From NCBI GenBank assembly GCA_025355255.1, contig JANYAA010000434.1, positions 1-5,581 on the forward strand: a stretch of DNA of 5,581 nt, given 5' to 3'. This DNA is from Chloroflexota bacterium. GTDB taxonomy: Bacteria > Chloroflexota > Limnocylindria > Limnocylindrales > CSP1-4. The notes below the pieces were generated by a model. It ran no database searches and was not told where the DNA came from. It saw nothing but the letters and a program-made list of their open reading frames with translations. A program made the translations under genes and the position numbers. This document shows positions 1 to 4,826 of the stretch, piece after piece; position 1 is the first letter of the stretch, and each line of letters starts with the position of its first letter.

Positions 1-1643
1 AGCCGCACGAAGTAGACGCCCGGCCGGAAGTCGCGCGCCCCGTTGAGCTGCACGGTGTGCGTGCCCGCCCCGAGCGAACCCACCTCCTGGTCCACCACGC
101 TGCGCCCGGCGACGTCGAGCAGCTGGACGCGGGCGCTGGCGGCTCCGGGAAGCGTGAACGAAACGTTGAAGCGGTCGACCACGGGATTCGGGCTGACGCC
201 CTTCAGCGCGAACGCCGGTGATGCTCCGGTGACGATATCGGCCGACGTCGGGACCGTGACCCAGATCTCGCCTCCGAACTTGGGGCCGCGCTCCGACGGC
301 ACCACCAGCTGGTAGCCGTAGCGCTGGCCGGGTTGCACGGTGGCGTCGTCGAACAGCACCGTTCCCGCCGGACCGCTGGTGCGCGTCGCGACGCTGGACC
401 ACGGGGTGCCCGGCTGCCGGCGATACACGGCGACGTAGGGGCCCGTGGCGTTCTGGACGTTCCACTGGACCTGGACGGAGCCGGGCTGCGCGCTGGTGCT
501 GGCCGCCATCGAGGCGGCCGTTCCCTCACCGCCCCAGGTGAGGAAGTGGGTGTCGTCCAGCATGGACGTGCCGCTCCAGCCGCCGTACACCGCGAGGCGG
601 TCATGCGTCGGGTCGTAGATGGCGGACATGGCGTCGCGCTGCGTCGGCGTCGGCCCCGCGGGCGCCAGCTTGCTCCACATGGGATCCCCCGCGAGCTCCA
701 GCGCCCACGCCTCGCCGAGGAAAGCGGCCCCCGTGTAGCCGCCGTCCCAGCCGCCGTAGATCACCATGCGGTCGCGCAGCGGGTCGTAGACGGAGGTCAG
801 GGCGCGGCGCCCGCTGGGAAGCCCGTCGGGAGGCGTGCCGGCCGGGGCCAGCTGCTTCCACGTGGGCGTCCCGGCGAGGCTGAGTTGCCACGTGGTGTTC
901 TGCACGCCGTAGTAAGAGTCGCTGGTCGAGCCGCCGAACACGAGCATGCGGTTGCGCACCGGGTCGAAGACGGAGGTCATGCCGTAGCTGCCGCTCGGGC
1001 CGGTGCTGTCCGTGGCGACCGTGCTCCACGCCGGTTCGTCGGAGAGGTTGAGCACCCACGTATCCACCGGGAGGCCAGCCGTGCCGCCGAAGCCGATGAA
1101 GCGCTGGCGAAGCGGATCGTAAACGGCGACGCCGGCCAGCCGGCCGGCCGGGGCGACGCCGGTCGGGAAGAGTTCCGTCCAATGTGGGGTGCCTTCGAGG
1201 GACAGCTCCCAGACATCGTTGAGGTACTCCAGCGGCCCGTCCGGATAGTGACGGCCATAGCCGCCAAAGATGAGCAGGCGCCGGCGCGCCGCGTCGTAGC
1301 CCCACTGCGGGCTGTGGCGCTCGCCCGGCATCGGGCCGGCGGTAACGATTTGCTCCCACGCCGGCGTGTCGCCCAGTGAGAGCGACCAGGTCTCGCCGAT
1401 GAGGCTGCTGGGATCCGGCGCCGCGAAGCCGGCGCCTCCGAAGATCACCATGCGGTTGGCGACGTCGTCGTAGACGGCCGCGTACTCGCGGCGTGCGATC
1501 GGCCGGGTCGCGGCGGTATCCAGAGCGGACCACACGCCATCGTTCAACGTCGTGGACGCGCTCGCGGGCCGTGCCTGCGGCCCCAGCGCCGCGATCGCGA
1601 CCAGCACCAATGCCGAAACGGTGAGCTGGCTCAGGGTCTTCAC
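1..1643 (-). CDS. Secreted kelch-repeat propeller protein with FnIII-like and C-terminal sorting domain (3' end cut by window)
   Basis: Seen: an open frame of 547 codons runs from a GTG at 1643 to the window edge with no stop. An AAGGAG (1652-1657) lies 8 nt upstream of that GTG. Residues 1-29 form a signal peptide: MKTLSQ, a hydrophobic core (VSALVLVAIAALG) and an A-S-A cleavage site. Residues 38-370 hold six kelch-like repeats of 51-60 residues. Each has a core like YDPLRDRMVIYGG (starting near 59, 116, 175, 226, 286, 343), and most have a TWxLxLxGxPxWxxL strand pair. The N-terminus supplies the W-x-x-L half (residue 38) that the last unit lacks, as in a velcro-closed propeller. Residues ~375-466 look like a fibronectin III domain. 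Residues 478 onward match FlgD-like / type IX-type sorting domains (SPNP, LLDVAGR, PGVYFVR). Probably only about 10-25 residues are missing. Inferred: exported, surface-attached or released, a binding protein or galactose-oxidase-like propeller without recognisable catalytic residues. Ligand unknown. It is divergent from the glycan operon, so a functional link is not established. Confidence 0.92.
   Translation of the reverse strand, partial: MKTLSQLTVSALVLVAIAALGPQARPASASTTLNDGVWSALDTAATRPIARREYAAVYDDVANRMVIFGGAGFAAPDPSSLIGETWSLSLGDTPAWEQIVTAGPMPGERHSPQWGYDAARRRLLIFGGYGRHYPDGPLEYLNDVWELSLEGTPHWTELFPTGVAPAGRLAGVAVYDPLRQRFIGFGGTAGLPVDTWVLNLSDEPAWSTVATDSTGPSGSYGMTSVFDPVRNRMLVFGGSTSDSYYGVQNTTWQLSLAGTPTWKQLAPAGTPPDGLPSGRRALTSVYDPLRDRMVIYGGWDGGYTGAAFLGEAWALELAGDPMWSKLAPAGPTPTQRDAMSAIYDPTHDRLAVYGGWSGTSMLDDTHFLTWGGEGTAASMAASTSAQPGSVQVQWNVQNATGPYVAVYRRQPGTPWSSVATRTSGPAGTVLFDDATVQPGQRYGYQLVVPSERGPKFGGEIWVTVPTSADIVTGASPAFALKGVSPNPVVDRFNVSFTLPGAASARVQLLDVAGRSVVDQEVGSLGAGTHTVQLNGARDFRPGVYFVR
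3..212 (-). other. C-terminal FlgD-like / T9SS type A-like sorting domain
   Basis: Residues 478-547 of the secreted protein contain FALKGVSPNPVVDRF, then SFTLPGAASARVQLLDVAGR, then an HTVQL strand and PGVYFVR at the window edge. This order (SPNP entry, amphipathic Ig strands, LxDxxGR, PG-V/I-YFVR) is typical of C-terminal domains that direct outer-membrane export or anchoring in Bacteroidota and related phyla, and of FlgD Ig-like domains in many high-GC uncultured phyla. Whether this organism has a type IX machine cannot be seen from this window. Confidence 0.75.
534..1493 (-). repeat. Six tandem kelch-like repeats within the secreted protein
   Basis: Conserved cores seen in the translation are YDDVANRMVIFGG, YDAARRRLLIFGG, YDPLRQRFIGFGG, FDPVRNRMLVFGG, YDPLRDRMVIYGG and YDPTHDRLAVYGG. 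They are spaced 58, 59, 51, 60 and 57 residues apart. Five are followed by a W-x-L-x-L / P-x-W strand pair; the sixth ends in FLTWGG and has no such pair. The DNA copies have diverged, so this is a protein-level repeat rather than a recent DNA duplication. Units 5 and 6 are the most alike, sharing an identical YGGW. Confidence 0.85.
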
Positions 1644-1651
1644 GCGTTTGG

Positions 1652-1657
1652 CTCCTT
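1652..1657 (-). promoter_or_regulatory. Ribosome binding site deciding the GTG start of the secreted protein
   Basis: The minus strand reads AAGGAG followed by 8 nt (CCAAACGC) and then GTG. The GTG is followed at once by a typical signal peptide, so this start is well supported although it is not ATG. Confidence 0.8.
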
Positions 1658-1709
1658 GCGACCTGTGGGTCGCCGGCGGCGGACAGCGTGGCCTGCCGTT
1701 GACCCTCTG

Positions 1710-1749
1710 CCTGATCGTGGCCGGACTTCGGCCAGCCACGGTCCTGATC
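1710..1749. repeat. Hairpin flanked by CCTGATC direct repeats
   Basis: CCTGATC occurs at 1710-1716 and again at 1743-1749, 33 bp apart (about three helical turns). Between them, CGTGGC (1716-1721) can pair with GCCACG (1735-1740). Alternatively GGCCG (1719-1723) can pair with CGGCC (1729-1733) around a 5-nt loop. The element sits in the 5' leader or promoter zone of the secreted-protein gene. It could be a paired operator or an mRNA structure. In a GC-rich genome it could also arise by chance. Confidence 0.4.
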
Positions 1750-1796
1750 CGGTCATCTCGGCAACATTACACCCGGCGGGGCCGGCGCGCCGCGTT

Positions 1797-1825
1797 TTGT
1801 GGCCCCGGAGCCAGAGTGTTACGCT
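1797..1825 (+). promoter_or_regulatory. Candidate extended -10 promoter for the glycan operon (weak)
   Basis: TTGTGG (1797-1802) is followed by a 17-nt spacer and TACGCT (1820-1825). A TG at 1817-1818 stands one base before the -10, as in extended -10 promoters. Each hexamer matches the consensus at only about half of its positions. The predicted transcript would begin near 1832, giving a leader of about 70 nt before the GTG at 1903. The vegetative promoter consensus of this organism is unknown, so this is a guess from position and shape. Confidence 0.25.
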
Positions 1826-1890
1826 TTTTCGCGAACCGGCTGCGGCGGTCCCCAGCACATGCGCCTTCCCAAGGTTCTCCGGGTCACGTC

Positions 1891-1896
1891 AAGGAG
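1891..1896 (+). promoter_or_regulatory. Ribosome binding site favouring GTG 1903 over ATG 1897
   Basis: AAGGAG ends directly against an in-frame ATG at 1897 (zero spacing), which is too close for normal initiation. It lies 6 nt before a GTG at 1903, a normal distance. The GTG is therefore the preferred start. The two choices differ by only two residues. Confidence 0.7.
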
Positions 1897-1902
1897 ATGA
1901 GT

Positions 1903-2895
1903 GTGTCATTCGCCGACAAGCTGGTCCTGGTCACGGGCGCGGGAGGGTTCATCGGCAGCCACCTGACCGAGCGGCTCCTGCGCGAGGGTGCGCGCGTGCG
2001 CGCCCTGGTCCGCTATAACTCGCGCGGGCACGAGGGCTTCCTCGCCTCGCTGGCCCCGGCCGAGCGGACGCGGCTCGAGATCGTGAACGGTGACCTGCGC
2101 GAACTGGACAGCGTCCAGCGCGCGATGGACCAGGTCGCGGTCGTCCTGCACCTCGGGGCGCTGGTGGGGATTCCCTACTCCTACCTGCACACGCAGGAAG
2201 TGATCGACACCAACATCATCGGCACGGCCAACATCCTGCTCGCGGCGCGGGAGCAGAAGAGCCTGACGCGCGTGGTGCTGACCTCGACCAGCGAGGTGTA
2301 CGGCACCGCCCGCTACGTCCCGATCGACGAGGCGCACCCGCTGCAGGCGCAATCGCCGTATGCCGCGTCCAAGATCGCTGCGGACGCGCTGGGCATCAGC
2401 TTCCAGCGCTCGTTCGAGCTGCCGCTGACGATCGTGCGGCCGTTCAATGCGTTCGGGCCTCGCCAGTCGATGCGCGCGGTGATTCCCACCACCATCGTGC
2501 AGGCGCTCACCCGCGACCAGGTCATGCTGGGGACGCTCACGCCCACGCGTGACTTCACTTTTGTGTCGGACACGGTCGAAGGGTTCATGCGCGCGGCCAG
2601 CCTGCCGTCCGCGATCGGCCAGACCATCAATGTGGGCTCGGGTCACGAGATCAGCATCGCCGATCTTGCCCGGCTCATCGTCAAGCTCACGGGACGCGAC
2701 GTACCGATCGTGCAGGATCCCAAGCGCCTGCGCCCGGCGGCCAGCGAGGTCGAGCGGCTCTATGCCGGGAACAAGCTGGCCCGCGAGGTGCTGGGCTGGC
2801 AGCCGCGGGTTTCGCTCGAAGAAGGGCTGCAGCAGACCATCGACTGGATCCGGGGGTCGCTCGAATTGTATCGCCCGGACGAGTACGCGGTATGA
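1903..2895 (+). CDS. LegB-like NAD-dependent sugar-nucleotide 4,6-dehydratase (extended SDR)
   Basis: A 330-residue extended short-chain dehydrogenase, the usual length for the family, probably cytoplasmic. Seen from GTG 1903: NAD-binding TGAGGFIG at 11-18, the LGALVGIPYSY stretch at 84-94, TSTSEVYGTA at 127-136, catalytic YAASK (Tyr153, Lys157), RPFNAFGPRQS at 179-189, PTRDF at 214-218 and RLRPAASEVERL at 275-286. The Thr129-Ser130-Glu131 triad replaces the Thr-Asp-Glu of dTDP-glucose 4,6-dehydratase, as in LegB and GDP-mannose dehydratases. The ensemble matches LegB-type enzymes, which oxidise C4 and remove water across C5-C6 of a nucleotide-linked GlcNAc (GDP-GlcNAc in Campylobacter legionaminic acid synthesis). 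The substrate here (GDP- or UDP-linked) cannot be fixed from sequence. It is the first gene of the operon, and its TGA overlaps the next gene's ATG (ATGA). The frame is open upstream to 1552, but that part overlaps the divergent gene and lacks motifs, so it is excluded. Confidence 0.93.
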   Translation: MSFADKLVLVTGAGGFIGSHLTERLLREGARVRALVRYNSRGHEGFLASLAPAERTRLEIVNGDLRELDSVQRAMDQVAVVLHLGALVGIPYSYLHTQEVIDTNIIGTANILLAAREQKSLTRVVLTSTSEVYGTARYVPIDEAHPLQAQSPYAASKIAADALGISFQRSFELPLTIVRPFNAFGPRQSMRAVIPTTIVQALTRDQVMLGTLTPTRDFTFVSDTVEGFMRAASLPSAIGQTINVGSGHEISIADLARLIVKLTGRDVPIVQDPKRLRPAASEVERLYAGNKLAREVLGWQPRVSLEEGLQQTIDWIRGSLELYRPDEYAV

Positions 2896-3599
2896 AGGCG
2901 ATCATCCTGGCGGGCGGCCTTGGCACGCGCCTGCGGCCGCTGACCTACTCGATCCCCAAGCCGCTGCTGCCCGTGGGCGAGAAGCCCATCATGGAGATGA
3001 TCATCAGCCGCTTGAGCCATTTCGGCTACGGCGAGTTCATCCTGGCCGTCGGCTACCGGCACGAAATGATCGAGACGTATTTCAAGAACGGCGAGCAACT
3101 GGGCGTCAAGATCGACTACGTGCTGGAGACGACCCGCCTGGGCACCGCCGGCCCGCTCGCGCTCGTGCGCGACCAATTCGCCTTCGGCGCCGACGAGACG
3201 ATCCTGCTGATGAACGGCGACATCCTCACCAAGCTCGACTTCAACGACCTGCTGCGGTTTCACCGGCAGAACCACTGCGCCATGACCGTGGCGACGCGGC
3301 GGCACAGCTCGCAACTGCCTTTCGGCGTGCTCCGGGTCGAGGGCGAGCGGGTGCAGGGCATCGTGGAGAAGCCGACCACCTATCACGAGGTCAGCGCCGG
3401 GATCTACATGCTGCAGAGCCGCGCGCTCGCCTCCGTGCCTGCCGGCGTGTTCTTCGACATTCCCGACCTGGTCAACGCGCTCATCGCCAGCCAGGAGACG
3501 GTCGGCGCGTACAACTTCACGGACTACTGGCTGGCCGTCGAGCAGCTGCATCACATCGAGGAAGCCACACACGACGCAGCGCAGTGGAACGAACCCTAG
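2892..3599 (+). CDS. Sugar-1-phosphate nucleotidyltransferase (NTP_transferase family, PtmE-C-terminal/HddC-like)
   Basis: A 235-residue single-domain nucleotidyltransferase that would couple a sugar-1-phosphate to an NTP with release of pyrophosphate in the cytoplasm. Seen: the nucleotide-binding signature GGLGTRLRPLT (8-18), PKPLLPV (22-28), LGTAG (83-87), MNGDIL (107-112, with Asp110 the expected Mg ligand), VEKP (158-161) and SAGIYML (168-174). There is no left-handed beta-helix acyltransferase domain and no CBS domains, so it corresponds to the minimal catalytic domain. Oddity: the family's WLDxG motif near the C-terminus reads WLAVE (213-217), so the second expected acidic ligand is Ala215. 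The ATGA overlap with the dehydratase implies translational coupling; only a weak GGACGAG (2877-2883) precedes the start. The closest recalled relatives are the C-terminal domains of PtmE-type GlcN-1-P guanylyltransferases and heptose/mannose-1-P guanylyltransferases. The NTP used is not determinable here. Confidence 0.9.
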   Translation: MKAIILAGGLGTRLRPLTYSIPKPLLPVGEKPIMEMIISRLSHFGYGEFILAVGYRHEMIETYFKNGEQLGVKIDYVLETTRLGTAGPLALVRDQFAFGADETILLMNGDILTKLDFNDLLRFHRQNHCAMTVATRRHSSQLPFGVLRVEGERVQGIVEKPTTYHEVSAGIYMLQSRALASVPAGVFFDIPDLVNALIASQETVGAYNFTDYWLAVEQLHHIEEATHDAAQWNEP

Positions 3600-3604
3600 G
3601 CCCG

Positions 3605-4330
3605 ATGGAAGCTCAGGGCCGGATGCGCGTGCTCGTGATGATTCCCGCCTTCAACGAAGAAGGCAGTATCGGCGCCGTCATCGAGCGTCTGCGCGCCGAA
3701 CTGCCCGGGGCGGACGTCCTGGTGATCGACGGCTACTCCCGGGACCGGACCTACGAGGTCGCCGTGGAGGCCGGCGTGCACGCGATCCGGCTGTCGAGCG
3801 CGTACAGCATCGGTGGGGCCGTGGAAGCCGGCTTCCTCTTCGCCCACCGGCACCAGTACGACTTCTTGGCCCGCATGGACGGTGATGGCCAGCACAAGGC
3901 CGACGACCTCAAGCGGCTGATCGATCGCGTCGGCGCCGGGGAGGCGGACGTGCTGATCGGTTCGCGCTACGCCAACCGGCAGGAATACCGCAATACCCTG
4001 TCACGCACGCTCGGAATCGGCCTGTTCTCGACCATCGTCTCGGCGCTCACGGGCAAGTCGTTCACCGACACGACCTCCGGTCTGATGGTCGCGAATCGCG
4101 AGGTCGTCCGCTACGTGGTGGTGGACTACCCCTTCGACTACTCGGAGGTCGAGAGCATCGTCATCCTGCATCGCGCCGGCTTCAACGTGAAGGAGACGGC
4201 CGTGTCCATGCAGCACCGCACCGCGGGACGCTCGTCGTTCACCGCCCTGCGCGCGTTCTACTACATGTTCCGCGGGCTGCTGTCGATGATGCTCGACCTG
4301 GCGCGTCCGGTGCCGCTGCACAGGAGGTAG
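3605..4330 (+). CDS. Family 2 glycosyltransferase, polyprenol-phosphate-mannosyltransferase-like
   Basis: A 241-residue GT-A fold glycosyltransferase resembling dolichol/polyprenyl-phosphate sugar transferases, which move a sugar from a nucleotide donor to a lipid phosphate at the inner face of the membrane. Seen from ATG 3605: IPAFNEE (13-19), VIDGYSRDRT (40-49, standing for the usual VDDGSxDxT), MDGDGQH (91-97, the DxD metal site), VLIGSRY (116-122), DTTSGLMVANRE (155-166) and HRTAGRSSF (204-212). No transmembrane segments are visible, unlike family members fused to GtrA domains; the C-terminus RAFYYMFRGLLSMMLDL is only amphipathic. The start is uncertain: ATG 3605 lies 5 nt after the previous stop with little Shine-Dalgarno signal, and ATG 3623 is an alternative. 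It is followed within 4 nt by a DUF2304 gene, a pairing I recall from many bacteria and archaea, which suggests the small membrane protein is its partner. The sugar donor is unknown. Confidence 0.92.
   Translation: MEAQGRMRVLVMIPAFNEEGSIGAVIERLRAELPGADVLVIDGYSRDRTYEVAVEAGVHAIRLSSAYSIGGAVEAGFLFAHRHQYDFLARMDGDGQHKADDLKRLIDRVGAGEADVLIGSRYANRQEYRNTLSRTLGIGLFSTIVSALTGKSFTDTTSGLMVANREVVRYVVVDYPFDYSEVESIVILHRAGFNVKETAVSMQHRTAGRSSFTALRAFYYMFRGLLSMMLDLARPVPLHRR
4322..4327 (+). promoter_or_regulatory. Consensus ribosome binding site of the DUF2304 gene, embedded in the upstream gene's end
   Basis: A perfect AGGAGG directly precedes the TAG stop of the glycosyltransferase and lies 7 nt before ATG 4335. 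Ribosomes finishing the upstream gene would meet it at once, favouring coupled and perhaps strong synthesis of the membrane protein. It encodes the last residues (HRR) of the glycosyltransferase. Confidence 0.75.
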
Positions 4331-4334
4331 GGCG

Positions 4335-4769
4335 ATGACGCCACACCAACAGCTGATGTTCGGCCTCGGCGCGGTGCTCCTGCTCGCGCTGGTCCTGGAA
4401 CTGGTCCGGCGGCGCAAGCTGCGCGAGGAGTACGCGCTGTTCTGGCTCGTGGCGTGCCTGGCTTTGATCGGCCTGGCGGTCTGGCGTGAGAGCCTGGACG
4501 TGATCGGCCGGGCGCTCGGAACGGTCCTGCCCATGTCGGCGCTCTTCGGCGTCGGATTCTTCCTGGTATTCCTGATCCTGCTGCACTTCTCGACCGTCCT
4601 GTCGGAGCTGTGGCACCAGAACAAGCAGCTGGCCAAGGAGGCCAGCCTGCTCGAGGATGCGGTGCGGCAGTTGCAGCGGTCCGTGGATCGCGTCCGCCCC
4701 ACCGCCGGGGCGCGGCCCTCCGCGGAGGCTTCGACGAGCGCGACGCCGGACGATCCGCCGGCCCGGTGA
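4335..4769 (+). CDS. DUF2304 family membrane protein, probable glycosyltransferase partner
   Basis: A 144-residue integral membrane protein. Seen: hydrophobic segments at about 7-24 (LMFGLGAVLLLALVLELV), 34-49 (YALFWLVACLALIGLA) and 66-87 (PMSALFGVGFFLVFLILLHFST), with the RRRKLREEYALFW loop after the first that typifies DUF2304. A heptad-like stretch follows at 90-118 (LSELWHQNKQLAKEASLLED, then LQRSVDRV), likely a cytoplasmic coiled coil, and then a disordered Pro/Ala/Ser tail. DUF2304 has no assigned biochemical activity. It is commonly found beside dolichol-phosphate-mannosyltransferase-like enzymes, as here. I infer that it anchors the soluble upstream glycosyltransferase to the membrane, the coiled coil offering a contact surface, or helps handle the polyprenyl-linked product. 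Family assignment is by remembered motif and context, not by search. Confidence 0.87.
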   Translation: MTPHQQLMFGLGAVLLLALVLELVRRRKLREEYALFWLVACLALIGLAVWRESLDVIGRALGTVLPMSALFGVGFFLVFLILLHFSTVLSELWHQNKQLAKEASLLEDAVRQLQRSVDRVRPTAGARPSAEASTSATPDDPPAR

Positions 4770-4826
4770 CGCCGCGGTCGTGGAGCCACGGAAGGGGTCT
4801 TCCCGCATGGCGACGAGCCGGCTGAC
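4770..4826 (+). other. Short spacer with a 7-codon leader frame before the last glycosyltransferase gene
   Basis: This is the only gap of note inside the operon (57 nt). It holds a purine-rich GGAAGGGG (4790-4797), and 9 nt later an ATG opens a tiny frame (MATSRLT, 4807-4830) whose TGA overlaps the ATG of the glycosyltransferase (ATGA at 4827-4830). The glycosyltransferase itself has no good Shine-Dalgarno at the usual distance, so re-initiation from the leader is possible. No terminator-like hairpin with a T-run is seen. Confidence 0.35.

Larger units (their letters stand above)
1644..1902. other. Divergent intergenic region between secreted-protein gene and glycan operon
   Basis: About 260 bases separate the two divergent start codons, and both promoters must lie here or inside the neighbours. 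What can be seen is a hairpin with flanking CCTGATC direct repeats (1710-1749), a weak sigma70-like promoter on the plus strand (1797-1825), a short A/T-rich patch near 1763-1772 (AACATTACAC) and a 13-codon upstream frame (1859-1900). The frame of the downstream dehydratase is open through this region, but the translation there shows no conserved motif. No convincing minus-strand promoter was found. Confidence 0.6.

Noticed and set aside
333..1379. 348-codon plus-strand open frame opposite the secreted protein gene
   Set aside because: The translation is rich in Arg, Ala, Gly and His with no domain or signal. It is antisense to a clearly coding repeat protein, so it is a shadow of GC-rich codon use.
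601..1533. 310-codon minus-strand frame (and 203-604 minus)
   Set aside because: These are on the same strand as the kelch protein but in another frame. They are Arg-rich and low in complexity, whereas the true frame has signal peptide, repeats and sorting domain.
1699..1704. TTGACC as a plus-strand -35 box
   Set aside because: It is a good -35 match, but nothing resembling a -10 follows at 16-18 nt, and it is about 200 nt from the gene.
1764..1769. Minus-strand TAATGT as a -10 box for the secreted protein gene
   Set aside because: It has three of six matches and no -35-like hexamer at 16-18 nt; the spacing falls in GC-only sequence.
1783..1800. GC palindrome CGGCGCGCCG followed by CGTTTTGT as an intrinsic terminator
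   Set aside because: A perfect palindrome leaves no room for a loop with a useful stem, the T-run is only four bases, and no gene ends nearby.
1552..1902. N-terminal extension of the dehydratase to 1552
   Set aside because: The frame is open but overlaps the start of the divergent gene and lacks any conserved motif. The AAGGAG at 1891 and the family's usual N-terminus place the start at 1903.
2549..3604. Long in-frame extension upstream of the first glycosyltransferase (frame open from 2549)
   Set aside because: It overlaps the well-supported dehydratase and nucleotidyltransferase genes in another frame and is a low-complexity Arg/Ala/Gly translation. The glycosyltransferase homology begins just after 3605.
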